Assembly: GCF_035918095.1 (NCBI RefSeq)
Contig: NZ_CP109137.1
Span: 62,001 to 126,000, forward strand
Direction: 5' to 3'
Length of the DNA: 64,000 bases
Source of the DNA: Streptomyces sp. NBC_01750
Lineage (GTDB): Bacteria; Actinomycetota; Actinomycetes; Streptomycetales; Streptomycetaceae
Shown: positions 51,695 through 60,857 of the stretch, piece by piece
Numbering within the stretch: position 1 is the stretch's first letter
How the letters are laid out: the number at the start of each line of letters is the position of its first letter
Notes under the pieces: model-generated
Database searches by the model: none
The model's input: the letters and a program-made list of their open reading frames with translations, nothing else
Told to the model about the DNA's origin: nothing
Program-made: the position numbers and the translations under genes

Positions 51695-51962
51695 TAGTTG
51701 GCGGCTTCGGCGGGCGGCGTGTGCCCGTCGCAGAGGGTGGCGAAGAGGTGGTCGACGGGCACGCTCAAGGCGTGGGCGAGGGCGTGCCAGGTCCTGAGGG
51801 ATCCGATGGTGCGGCCCTGCTCGATCTCGATGAGAGTGCGCCTGGCCAGGCCGCTGCGGCTAGCCAGTTCGTCATAGGTCCAGCCGCGCTCGCTCCTCAG
51901 CCGCGCCAGCTCCAGACGCAGCGCGGTGAGGTTCGGGTCGGGTCGGGCGGGAAGATCGTCAC
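51694..51962 (-). pseudogene. XRE repressor, cassette copy 2, frameshifted after the start
   Basis: The HTH (LRLELARLRSERGWTYDELASRSGLARRTLIEIEQGRTIGSLRTWHALAHALSVPVDHLF) is as in copy 1. An extra TCGGG (gttcgggtcgggtcggg here, gttcgggtcggg in copy 1) lies between it and the start GTG at 51962. From that GTG only MTIFPPDPTRTSPRCVWSWRG is made before a stop at 51897. The HTH frame has no ATG, GTG or TTG of its own upstream. The copy therefore seems unable to make repressor unless an unusual start is used. Confidence 0.7.
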
Positions 51963-51976
51963 CCCACCATCCGACG

Positions 51977-52058
51977 GTGCAGAACCCTGCCCTGTCAGTG
52001 CAGACCTCTGCCCTATTTCCGCAGGTGGCCGCGCCAGCGACAGGGCAGAGGTCTGCAC
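51977..52058. promoter_or_regulatory. Operator with three 17-bp repeats (cassette copy 2)
   Basis: GTGCAGAACCCTGCCCT at 51977-51993 and GTGCAGACCTCTGCCCT at 51998-52014 are direct; AGGGCAGAGGTCTGCAC at 52042-52058 is inverted. Order and spacing match copy 1 within a base, while the sequence between has drifted, which supports function. Confidence 0.75.
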
Positions 52059-52147
52059 TACGTTGCGGCCAACACCCCACTCCCCCATCGGTGAGGGGAC
52101 TGGAAGCGGACCGGCCCCGCGCCGACGGCAGGAGGAACGCGCGCCCC

Positions 52148-53233
52148 ATGAGGCTGTGCACCATGCACCCACCGGTGCCCCGCACCTGGACCGTGGAACT
52201 ACGCCCCCAACACGGCGGACCGGCCCTCTACTGCCCACGCTGCTCACCGCACGGCCAGGCCCTGCAGGCAACCTCCGCCCGGCCCGCAGCCCTGGCACAC
52301 CTGGCCCGGCACGCCCGCAGCGACGCCCTCCCCGCCCACCTCCGCACCTGCCAGTGCCACGAACGCGGCTGCCGCTGGCACCCCCGCCACCGCGGCTGCG
52401 CCGGACCCGTCCTGCTCGTCCTCACCCGCGAACACGGCGGCCGCACCTGGCGCTTGGCCGACATCTGCGCCTCCTGCGCCACAGCCACCCCCAACGCAGC
52501 CGTCGTCCCCGACACCACCCTCACCGCCCCGTCGGCACAGCATCCATCCGAGGACGGTCCCGGCTCCGGCCGCGGGAAGCGCGCCAGGCGACGACGTGGC
52601 CCCTCCGAGCAGGTCCGCGTCCAGGACATGCTCAGCTACCTCGCATCCGCACTTCCCGTCGGCATCTGCCCCGAAGCCCGACTGCTGGCCGTTCAGTGCG
52701 CCCTGCGCGCCGACAACCGCGGACAGGTCCGCATGCCTATCGGACTTCTGCGCAGCCTGCGCCTGGCCCACGACCCCGCACTCTGGACGGAGTTGGAACA
52801 GCACTGCTGGCTCCGCGTCCTGCAGCCCGGCACCACACTCCCGCACGTCCGAACCCTCACCGCCCAGCTAATCGACCCCCTGAGCCGGGCGCCCGGCCGC
52901 CCCGACCGTCTCCAGGCCGCCGACTGGGCACTACGCATCACCGCCGCAGCACCGCTCAGGGCTCTGCCGGCCAACGCGCGGCTGAGCGCACTGGCACTGG
53001 CAGCGCACCACTCCCCCGGCCACGCACGGACCGGCGTCGAAGCCGACCGCCTGCGTCGCGCCTGCGGTCTCCATTCCTCCGGCCTCGGCACGCTGCTCGA
53101 CCAACTCCTCGCGGCCGGGACGCTTACGTCATGGACCTGCGACCCCGCCACCGACGAACTCCACTGGACACCATCGCAGCCAACAACACGCCCCCACCCC
53201 ACGCCCGCCCCTCCCGTATGTCCGGGCGACTGA
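52148..53233 (+). CDS. Cys-rich putative DNA-binding protein (cassette copy 2)
   Basis: The 361-aa protein is a close paralogue of the product of 44747, starting with the same 16 residues. The cysteine clusters are conserved (LYCPRCSP, TCQCHERGCRWHPRHRGCAGP, ICASCAT), as are the linker GRGKRARRRRGPSEQVRVQDMLSYLASALP and the winged-helix-like C-terminus. The tail differs and is Pro/Thr-rich. Most differences are conservative, so both are under selection. With its own XRE copy frameshifted, it may be controlled by the copy-1 repressor acting in trans or be constitutive. Confidence 0.65.
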   Translation: MRLCTMHPPVPRTWTVELRPQHGGPALYCPRCSPHGQALQATSARPAALAHLARHARSDALPAHLRTCQCHERGCRWHPRHRGCAGPVLLVLTREHGGRTWRLADICASCATATPNAAVVPDTTLTAPSAQHPSEDGPGSGRGKRARRRRGPSEQVRVQDMLSYLASALPVGICPEARLLAVQCALRADNRGQVRMPIGLLRSLRLAHDPALWTELEQHCWLRVLQPGTTLPHVRTLTAQLIDPLSRAPGRPDRLQAADWALRITAAAPLRALPANARLSALALAAHHSPGHARTGVEADRLRRACGLHSSGLGTLLDQLLAAGTLTSWTCDPATDELHWTPSQPTTRPHPTPAPPVCPGD

Positions 53234-53321
53234 AGACACAGGCGCGGCATGCCCGCTGTCTCGATCGGTCCGGGAGCCAGGTGGCCGGGGGCGCCGCAGG
53301 TGCCGCGGCCAAAGGCTGGCA

Positions 53322-54389
53322 TCAGGCGGGGAAGAGCGCCTCGATCCACGCGTCGCCGGGGGGTGGCACGAAGAAGTAACCCCCACCAGTGGTGAGCTGG
53401 TACTTGGCCATGGCCTCGCCTGCGAGGCGTTTCTGTACCGTCTTGAAGCCCGCGGCCAGATCCCGTTGGAAGCAGGAGAAGATGAGCCCTCTGTCGCCGT
53501 GGCCCCGGTCGTAGCTGTAGCCGCGCCGTACGATCGGCGGCGGATTGCGCCGGTCGGGCGCGGCACGGCGCACATGGGAGTCGAGCGGCGTGAGTCTGCC
53601 GGCCGGGTCGGCAGCGAAGTTCGGTTCGTCGCCGGTAGGTGTGCCATCGAGCCATCGTCCATCGCGACGGCGTCCGATGATTCGCTCCTGCTCGTGGACA
53701 GGGTCTTTATCCCACAGTTCGGTGGCCAGGCGGATGATGCGTACGACCTGATAACTGCCGCCAACGGCCCACGCGGGTTCGTTCTGGTCGGCACGGACCA
53801 AAGCGCGGTCCGCGATCCCCCGATCGCCGGAGGCGTTGCCGAATCCCTCCTGGAAGTGGAACGGATTCATCGCCAGCGGCTTGCCGTACTCGGTCCGATT
53901 CTCTGCCCGGAACCCAACTATCTGCCACCTCGCTTGCCAAGCAGTGAGGGCTGCAACCACATCCTCCCGCGCGGCCTGCACCTCTTGGTGTGTGGATCCC
54001 GCAATCTGTATCAGGGCATCCCCATGGCTCTGAGCTGGGTTGAGTACGTCGCCCGCGAACGACGGCATCATCGTCAACTGTCGCGGCCGCCGGGAGGCAT
54101 CGGCAAACAAGCCGTGTCCGAGCCCGATACCCATACGCGTGCCGTCCCTGCGGTTCTGCCTCAAAACTCGGCTCAACTCCCGCGCAGCATGGGACGGAGA
54201 GTTGATACCGGGCCTCAGATCCAGCGCAACCAGGACCTGGTGGGGCTGCGGCAAGGAGTTTCGAAGGAGTTCCGGCACATCACGCAGGGCCTCTTCATCG
54301 CTTGCCCCAGAGTCCGCGACAACAGCGACGGCCCCCACGGGCAGGGCCAGGGTGGCTCCCAGGAGGAGTGAGCGTCGCTTCATTTCCAC
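53322..54389 (-). CDS. DyP-type peroxidase (EfeB-like), degenerate GxxDG motif
   Basis: The 355-aa protein starts MEMKRRSLLLGATLALPVGAVAVVA, a twin-arginine-type signal, so export is expected. The heme-ligand region LDSHVRRAAPDRRN and the C-terminal RRGYSYDRGHGDRGLIFSCFQRDLAAGFKTVQKRL...TTGGGYFFVPPPG are diagnostic of DyP peroxidases. The GxxDG motif with the catalytic Asp is represented only by FHFQEGFGN, that is H-F-Q-E-G. Peroxidase activity may be reduced, or Glu may take over. It is convergent with cassette copy 2 and not in an operon with EfeU/EfeO. Confidence 0.85.
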   Translation of the reverse strand: MEMKRRSLLLGATLALPVGAVAVVADSGASDEEALRDVPELLRNSLPQPHQVLVALDLRPGINSPSHAARELSRVLRQNRRDGTRMGIGLGHGLFADASRRPRQLTMMPSFAGDVLNPAQSHGDALIQIAGSTHQEVQAAREDVVAALTAWQARWQIVGFRAENRTEYGKPLAMNPFHFQEGFGNASGDRGIADRALVRADQNEPAWAVGGSYQVVRIIRLATELWDKDPVHEQERIIGRRRDGRWLDGTPTGDEPNFAADPAGRLTPLDSHVRRAAPDRRNPPPIVRRGYSYDRGHGDRGLIFSCFQRDLAAGFKTVQKRLAGEAMAKYQLTTGGGYFFVPPPGDAWIEALFPA

Positions 54390-54492
54390 TCTTCACTGAT
54401 CGTGGCCGGTGGCCGCCGCCCTCGCAACCCGCCAGAGGCGGACCAAGAGGGCAGCCGTTGGCCAGGTCGCCGGGGCTGATGAGTCGTTCTCA

Positions 54493-54936
54493 TCAGCCGG
54501 CGACGTGCTCGGCCTCCATCCCGAGGATCAGATCCTCCAGCGCATCGTCTCCGGCCCGGAACCGGGATACCCAGTCGATGACGATGTAGATTCTGCTTTC
54601 CTCGTCGATCCCGAGAAAGTATCTTCCGTCGTCCAGTTCGCCGAGAGGGAAGAGGGACACGCCGATTTCCTCGCCCCACTCCAGGAACCTCTCCTCCTCC
54701 CCTTCAGCAAGGAGTGGATTCAGCTCGAAGGGCTCTCGCGCCCGTGTAATTCCTGGGCCCTTCACTTTGACGGTGATTCCGCCGAACTCTGAGAGGAATC
54801 GCTTCGCGGCATCATGCATCGTAATGCCGTTGGCCTCGAAGTGGGAGCGCCATCGGGAGACATCCACGAGACGGCCGTCTTTCCATCCTGACGATCGGAG
54901 GACCTTCTCGGTCTCCTGTGAGAATCGCGCCATCAT
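54493..54936 (-). CDS. SUKH-3-family immunity protein
   Basis: The 147-aa protein has the SUKH-3 pattern: SGWKDGRLVDVSRW, then HDAAKRFLSEFGGITVKVKGP, EEERFLEWGEEIGVSLFPLGELDDGRYFLGIDEESRIYIVIDW, and DALEDLILGMEAE. It starts right at the end of the giant RHS gene (overlapping codons). SUKH-3 proteins are the usual partners of deaminase-type toxins, matching the C-terminal domain of that RHS protein. It should be a cytoplasmic antidote. Confidence 0.88.
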   Translation of the reverse strand: MMARFSQETEKVLRSSGWKDGRLVDVSRWRSHFEANGITMHDAAKRFLSEFGGITVKVKGPGITRAREPFELNPLLAEGEEERFLEWGEEIGVSLFPLGELDDGRYFLGIDEESRIYIVIDWVSRFRAGDDALEDLILGMEAEHVAG

Positions 54937-57900
54937 TATTTCCCTGTCAGAAAGTCGAGCTTAAATCTCTTGACCAAAGACTGGCAGCTTCGGCATGGCC
55001 CTACCGGATAGCCGTGCTTCTTATGCTTCGTGCTGGCCCGGATGACAAATGCTGCCACCTTGGAGCCGGTCGGGTCAGCACCCGAGTTAAGGGCCTGACT
55101 CAGACACACCGGAAGTCCGCATTTTCCATGACCACTTCCGCGCTGCGACTTCGGAATGCTGTCCAGGATGTCTTGGATCCTTGGGTGCAGTGCAGGGGCA
55201 GGTCCCTTGATGCTGGTGCTCGCGATGACCCGTCCCGAGTTCGGTAGTTCGATCGCCTCGGACACACCGGGCCGGAGTCTCGACGACATGGCCGCCGCGG
55301 TGTCTGCGGCATCGCGGGCTGCTCTGACGGCGCGCTCGCCCCAGCGTATTCCTCCCAGTCCGCCTTCCAGACATCCCAGGAGAGCCGCTCCTCCGACCTG
55401 TCCCCAGTTGACCTTGCGGCCGGACAGGCGTTGCGCCCCCCAGTCGAGCACGCCTCCGAGCGCACCACCGATGACGCAGCCGACGAGCATGGGGTTGTTG
55501 CCGGTGGGGTCGGTATAGGCAGTGGGCGAGCTGAGGGCGTACTGGTAGAGGTTGGGGCCCCCAGCGTGGCCGCTGGGATCCTGCGAGATGAAGCGGCCGG
55601 TCTGGGGGTCGTAGTAGCGGTCGCGGTAGTAGAGCAGGCCGGTGCTGTCGTTTTCACGTCCGGTGAACGTGTACGGGTTGGAAGACGCCGTGCCCTCTGT
55701 TGTGGGCTGACCGTAGGGGTCGTAGGTGTAGCGGGTGGCGACCGTGCCGTCGGCGTTGGCCAGTCCGACCACGCTGCCGAGTGCGTCGGTGAGGTACGTC
55801 TGGGTCTGGCCGTCCTCCGTGCGGGTGAGGTACTGGTCCAGGCCCGCGGTGGCCACCGTGGCCGATGTCTGGCCGGACTGGGTCTGTTCGACCAGAGGGT
55901 TGGAGCCGTCAGTGAGGGACTTCCTGGTGGTTCCGCTGACGGTTGAAGTGGTGCGGGTGCCGAGCGGGTCGTAGGCGAAGGCGGAGTTCGTGCCGTCGGT
56001 CTTGGCCAGTCCGATGAGCTGTCCCCGGGCGTTCCAGGTGTAAGTGCGCTGCCCGTCGGCAGTGAGTTGGCCGTCCTTGTCGTAGTCGAAGGAACGGCCT
56101 CCGAGGGTGGTGAGGCGGTTGTCCTTGTCGAAGACGGCGCCGGTCTCCGCCGCCGGGAGGGCGACACTGGTGAGGCTGCCAGCCTGTCCGGTTTGCAGGC
56201 CGCGCACGTCGCGGGTGTAAGCGAGGTTCCCCATCGTTGTGCCGCCGCGGGCGTAGCCGATGGAGGTGATCGTGCCAGTTTTGTCGTAGCCGGTGGTGCG
56301 GGTGATGCCGCCTGGCAGGGTCAGGGTCTTTTCGCGGCCCACGGTGTCCAGGCCGAAGGTGACGTTCTGCGGGCCGGATGTGATCGAGGCGAGGATGCTG
56401 GACTTGTCGTAGCCGTAGCGGGTGGTGAGGCCAGCTGCTGTCATCTCTGTGCGGCGATCGGAGTCGTCGTAGCCGTAACTGACGGTGCCCGTTGGGCCGG
56501 TGGTGGAGCGCAGGCGGTCGTACGCGTCGTAGGTGAAGGTCTCGGTGCCTGCCTGAGTGTCGACGATGGACTTGGGCAGGTCGAGTTCGTCGTAGCCGTA
56601 GGTGGCAGTCGATTCGGCCTGCCCGGTGGTGTTGACGCCGTATTTCGCGCTCTGGGGGCGGTCGAGAAGGTCATAGGCAGCGGTGGCGACCTTGCCGGAG
56701 CGGCTGGTGGCCTTGGTCAGGCGATCTGCCGCGTCGTACTCGAACTGGGCTTTGGCGCCGAGCGGGTCGGTGACCGTTTTCGGGCGGTCGGCGTTGTCGT
56801 AGGCCCAGGTTGTGGTGTTGTTGCGGGCGTCGGTCAGGGTAGTGAGGTTGCCGTTGTCGTCGTAGTCGAAGGTGATCGGCTGGCCGAGTGGATCGGCGAC
56901 CTTGCGGGTCTGGTTGAGCTTGTCGAACACGATGGTGGTCGCGGCGCCTGCGGGGTCGGTGAATGCGGTCGGGCGGCCGGCCGCGTCGGTGAACTGGCTC
57001 GCGGCACGGCCCTCGGCGTCCTTGACCGTGACCAGCTCGCCGTTGCGGTAGGCGTAGTCGGTGACCGCACCTGCGGCGTCGGTGACCGTCTTGATCTGGC
57101 CCTGGGGTGTGTACTGGAAGGCGGTGGCCCGGCCTTCCGGGTCGGTGACCTTCTCGAGGTTGCCGTCGGCGCCGTAGGTGAGGTTGGTGGGGTTGCCCAG
57201 CGGATCGGTGACAGTGGTGGGCTGGTCGTAGGGGCCGTTGAAGGCAGCCGTGCCGGTGGTGCGGGCCTGTGGTGTGCCGGCGAGTTCGGTGGCCTGGGTG
57301 ACGTAGCCGTTCGCGTCGTACGTGAGCGTGGTGCGCCGCCCGTACGGATCCTTGATCGCATCGACGCGGTGGTAGCTGCCGCGCTCGTACTCCGTCGTGC
57401 GGGCGAGCGCGGATCCCAATGCCTGCGTGTCTTTGACACCGTAGCCAGCCGCGTCGAACTCCACCCGCCGCACCGCGCCGCCCGGCTCGGTGATCGTAGA
57501 GGAGGTGACCTGTCCGGTGCCGGTCTGTGTGTAGGCGAAGCTGTACTTCGCGCCCTCAGTGAGGGTCTGTTCCTTGACCCGCCCATCCGGATGGAAGGTG
57601 TTGGTCATGTAGGTGACGCCACGGGCATCGGTCGCTGTCTTGATGCGGTTCGACGTGCCGTCGTACGTGTAGCTGCTGGGCTTGCCGGCCGGGTCAGTGA
57701 CCGTGGCGAGCCGGCCCGAGGTGTCGTAGGTGTAGGTGGTGGTGCGGCCGGCGTTGTCGCGGGCTCCGGTGACGCGGTGGTCGGCGTCGTAGCCGAAGCT
57801 GATCCACCGGCCGGCCGGGGACACGACACGGGTGACGTCGCCGCGGGCTCCGTCGCGGCGGACGATGGTGATGGTATTGCCGTGCCGGTCTCTGATCTGC

Positions 57901-60857
57901 TTCAGCGGCGCGTACTGCGGGAAGATCCACACAGTGCCGTCGCGGAACCGCAGTTCCCATCCGTTGCTGGTGTGGGAGATCTTCGAGCCGCGGAACTCGG
58001 ACGGCGTGTCCTTGGGTTCGAACACGGCGTCGGGATAGCCGGTGCCCGGCGAGGTGCGGACGTAGTGGACTGTGCTGCCGCCGGGGAGGTACAGGTCGAC
58101 TTCTTGCCAGGAGTGCTTGGAGTTGAGGAAGGCGTTGTACATGAGGTCCCGGCCGATGCCGAAGGCCCGCTTGTGGGTGTCGCCCTGCCAGTAGGTGCGG
58201 GTGGCTTCGACGGAGCCGCGCTCGTCGGAGACGGCCAGATCGGTGCGGGAGTCGGTGAGCATGCCAGTGCTCAACTCGACGGGGTCACCGGACAGCCAGT
58301 CGGCGACGTCCTTGAACCAGGACATGTCCCAGGGCACGAGATCGGCGATGTTGAACATGGCGCCGTGGAAGGCCCACACCCGGGTCTTGGCGTCCGGGAC
58401 GACCTGACGACCGTCCGCGGAGACCTGGCCGCGGCCGTAGACGTACCAGCCCTTCTTCCTCGGGTCGTAGTCCATGAACTCAACCGGGGTGCGGGGGGCT
58501 TCGTGGGTGTAGTTCGGGTAGATGAGCTGCGCGCCCTTGGGGAACACGTAGGTGCCGCCCGGCTGCACGGTGAAGTACACGGGCACCACGCCGTTGTCCG
58601 GCAGCGGGAACGGCGGCCGGTCGATCGGGATAGCCGTGATCCCGAGTTCGGTGACCGTCTTGCCGTGCTCGTCGCGGACCACCGAGCCCTTGGGCAGGCG
58701 CACCTCAAGTCCGGGGATCTGCGGTGTCTTGAGGACGAGATCGGTCCTGGCCGGGGCCTCGAATCGCAAGGTGTGCTTGGTGTCCAGCGGGGTCATCCAC
58801 ACGGGGAAGCTGAGGTCCACGCTCCGCCCCGGGACCGGGTGGATACGGATGTCGAAGCGGCCGTAGGAGCGCTGGCGCGTGTTCGCGCTCGATCCGTCGA
58901 CTACGACCGTCGTGGCGTCCGGGCTGATGCCTGCCAGCAGGAAGCGACCCGTCCTGTCGGTGCGCGTGGTCTTCTTGCCGACCGACACCGTGACCTTCGC
59001 CAGTGCCGTGCCGTCGAGTTTGAGGACCCGGCCGGTCAGCGCTGTCGCTCCGGGCGGTGCCCGCAGCTGGGGCGGCGTCTTCGGCGCCGTGTCGTGGTGG
59101 GTGATCCAGTCGTCGCCACGCAGGTTCGCTTTGCCGGGCTGCCAGGCATCCGGCCCGGTCGGCATCGTGCCGGGTGGGGAAGGCTGTTGGGCAGGGGTGG
59201 CTGTCGCCGTGTGGCCGTCAGTCAGCGCTTGTGCCTTGGTCGTACCAGTGGTTTTGACGCCGAGGCTGATGGTTCCGGTGGCCTGGGCGTCGGGGTCCAC
59301 GGTGACGGTGTAGACGCCGTCGCTCGGCAGTGCGGCCAGAGCCGTGGACAGGGCCGTCTTGCTCATGTATCGGCCGTTGACGAGCCACTTGTTGTCCGGC
59401 CCGTACACCGATACGTACCAGGCAAAGGGGGGTGCATCCACTGCGAGGGTGAGCTGCTGTCCTGTGGTGCCGGTAAAGGTGAAGCGGGCGTTCTGTGCGG
59501 CAGAGGCGATCGTGGCTTGCTGTTTGGCGCCGCCCACTGTCAGGGTGCCGCCCACCACGTCGGGAACCAAGGCGGCTGTGGCCTTGCCCGGTGCTGTCCG
59601 GAAGGGATGGAGCAGTACGGTCCAGGTGCCGGCGGACAGAGGTGCCCGGAGATCTGCTTCCCCGGTGCTCCCGAACAGCGACGATGCCTTGGATTGCAGC
59701 ACGCCGCTGGGCGTGACGAGGGAAATGTCCCCGTCGAGGGTGCTGTCGGTGAAACGCACGACCGTGCCGTCGCCGGCCACCGTCTCGACCGTGAACTGCA
59801 GTTCCTGGCCAGGTCGGGTGGTCTCGCCCATGCCGGAGGGGTTGGTCGTCGACAGCGCACCGGCCGCGACGGGTTTCGACAGCCACAGCGTCATATGGCC
59901 GGTCGCCGTTTCGGTAGGCACCAGCAGAACCGCGTACTTTGTGCCGGGTGTCAGTCCCGGCATGTAGGCAACGCCGTCCGTGGCCGGGGAGATGGTGGCG
60001 ATGTACTGGCTCGTGCCTCCCTCGGGCCGCAGGTAGACCTCGGTGGGCTGAGCAACGCTGTTGCCCGTCACGGCGAAGCCCAGCGACCTGGTTGCCGGCG
60101 CGGTGAACTCGGCCCGTACCCGCTGCCCCGGGCGGGCGAACGCCACCCCGATCGAGGGGTTGTCGGCGGTGATCGGTGTCCGGACATCCTCGGACAGGCT
60201 CAACGCCAGTGACCCGGTGGCTCCTTGGTACGGATCGATCACGATGCGGTACGTACCGGTCGCGGGCAGATCACTCAGACCGATGGTGGCCGCAGCGCCG
60301 GCCAACAGGGGTGACCTGTCGACCACGGCTGTTCCGGACGGCGCGATCACGCTGGCGTAAACGGTCGAGCGGAACGCGTTGCTGGTGATCCCCAAGGACA
60401 GGTCGGCGCCGGCGTCGGCCTGGAAGGTCGCCTCCGCGTTCTGTCCGGCACGCACCACGTCCGCCCTTGTGGGCTCCGCTGATGTGGACAGTTGGCCTGC
60501 GTCGGCGGAGAGGGACAGCGTCAGGGTCAGGGTGCCGGTGCCGACTCCGTTGGGGTCGATGGCGACGGTGTAGGTTCCGGCCGCGGTCAGCGGGGCACTG
60601 TCCCACTCCTCGGGGGCATTGTTGGGCACGAGGAGCGTGCTGAGCGTCGTTCCGTCCGGGCGGCGCAGGGTGAGCGTGTTGTGGGAGGGGAATCCAGCAG
60701 TAGTGGCGCCTAGGGATAGTCGCTGACCGGCCTGTGCTGTGAAGCGGGCGATGCCGTTCTGGCCCGGCCGGCCGATGGTCAGCGACGTGGGCGGCGTCGT
60801 CGGATCCAGCTCGCCGGTCGCCGGTCGCCGGGTTCGACACGGTGACCGTGACCGCAC
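54936..60857 (-). CDS. Giant RHS toxin with YwqJ-like deaminase tip (main part)
   Basis: This is the larger of two frames of one gene that starts at 62070. The 1,973-aa frame has about 600 residues of repeated beta modules (RPGQNGIARFTAQAGQRLSLG type, pre-peptidase-C-terminal-like). A carboxypeptidase-regulatory-like domain follows (LTGRVLKLDGTALAKVTVS, RTGRFLLAGI), then the RHS entry domain (GDPVELSTGMLTDSRTDL), many YD repeats and the RHS core (GRENDSTGLLYYRDRYYDP...FISQDP). A glycine-rich linker leads to the tip: SGHGKCGLPVCLSQAL and YPVGPCRSCQSLVKRF, the H/C-x2-C zinc pattern of YwqJ-like nucleic-acid deaminases. SUKH-3 follows. The GTG at 60857 is an artefact of the frameshift. Confidence 0.85.
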   Translation of the reverse strand: MRSRSPCRTRRPATGELDPTTPPTSLTIGRPGQNGIARFTAQAGQRLSLGATTAGFPSHNTLTLRRPDGTTLSTLLVPNNAPEEWDSAPLTAAGTYTVAIDPNGVGTGTLTLTLSLSADAGQLSTSAEPTRADVVRAGQNAEATFQADAGADLSLGITSNAFRSTVYASVIAPSGTAVVDRSPLLAGAAATIGLSDLPATGTYRIVIDPYQGATGSLALSLSEDVRTPITADNPSIGVAFARPGQRVRAEFTAPATRSLGFAVTGNSVAQPTEVYLRPEGGTSQYIATISPATDGVAYMPGLTPGTKYAVLLVPTETATGHMTLWLSKPVAAGALSTTNPSGMGETTRPGQELQFTVETVAGDGTVVRFTDSTLDGDISLVTPSGVLQSKASSLFGSTGEADLRAPLSAGTWTVLLHPFRTAPGKATAALVPDVVGGTLTVGGAKQQATIASAAQNARFTFTGTTGQQLTLAVDAPPFAWYVSVYGPDNKWLVNGRYMSKTALSTALAALPSDGVYTVTVDPDAQATGTISLGVKTTGTTKAQALTDGHTATATPAQQPSPPGTMPTGPDAWQPGKANLRGDDWITHHDTAPKTPPQLRAPPGATALTGRVLKLDGTALAKVTVSVGKKTTRTDRTGRFLLAGISPDATTVVVDGSSANTRQRSYGRFDIRIHPVPGRSVDLSFPVWMTPLDTKHTLRFEAPARTDLVLKTPQIPGLEVRLPKGSVVRDEHGKTVTELGITAIPIDRPPFPLPDNGVVPVYFTVQPGGTYVFPKGAQLIYPNYTHEAPRTPVEFMDYDPRKKGWYVYGRGQVSADGRQVVPDAKTRVWAFHGAMFNIADLVPWDMSWFKDVADWLSGDPVELSTGMLTDSRTDLAVSDERGSVEATRTYWQGDTHKRAFGIGRDLMYNAFLNSKHSWQEVDLYLPGGSTVHYVRTSPGTGYPDAVFEPKDTPSEFRGSKISHTSNGWELRFRDGTVWIFPQYAPLKQIRDRHGNTITIVRRDGARGDVTRVVSPAGRWISFGYDADHRVTGARDNAGRTTTYTYDTSGRLATVTDPAGKPSSYTYDGTSNRIKTATDARGVTYMTNTFHPDGRVKEQTLTEGAKYSFAYTQTGTGQVTSSTITEPGGAVRRVEFDAAGYGVKDTQALGSALARTTEYERGSYHRVDAIKDPYGRRTTLTYDANGYVTQATELAGTPQARTTGTAAFNGPYDQPTTVTDPLGNPTNLTYGADGNLEKVTDPEGRATAFQYTPQGQIKTVTDAAGAVTDYAYRNGELVTVKDAEGRAASQFTDAAGRPTAFTDPAGAATTIVFDKLNQTRKVADPLGQPITFDYDDNGNLTTLTDARNNTTTWAYDNADRPKTVTDPLGAKAQFEYDAADRLTKATSRSGKVATAAYDLLDRPQSAKYGVNTTGQAESTATYGYDELDLPKSIVDTQAGTETFTYDAYDRLRSTTGPTGTVSYGYDDSDRRTEMTAAGLTTRYGYDKSSILASITSGPQNVTFGLDTVGREKTLTLPGGITRTTGYDKTGTITSIGYARGGTTMGNLAYTRDVRGLQTGQAGSLTSVALPAAETGAVFDKDNRLTTLGGRSFDYDKDGQLTADGQRTYTWNARGQLIGLAKTDGTNSAFAYDPLGTRTTSTVSGTTRKSLTDGSNPLVEQTQSGQTSATVATAGLDQYLTRTEDGQTQTYLTDALGSVVGLANADGTVATRYTYDPYGQPTTEGTASSNPYTFTGRENDSTGLLYYRDRYYDPQTGRFISQDPSGHAGGPNLYQYALSSPTAYTDPTGNNPMLVGCVIGGALGGVLDWGAQRLSGRKVNWGQVGGAALLGCLEGGLGGIRWGERAVRAARDAADTAAAMSSRLRPGVSEAIELPNSGRVIASTSIKGPAPALHPRIQDILDSIPKSQRGSGHGKCGLPVCLSQALNSGADPTGSKVAAFVIRASTKHKKHGYPVGPCRSCQSLVKRFKLDFLTGK

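Noticed and set aside
56067..60212. Forward 1,381-aa frame opposite the giant RHS gene
   Set aside because: Antisense of YD-repeat coding; a low-complexity Gly/Val/Arg protein with no motif.
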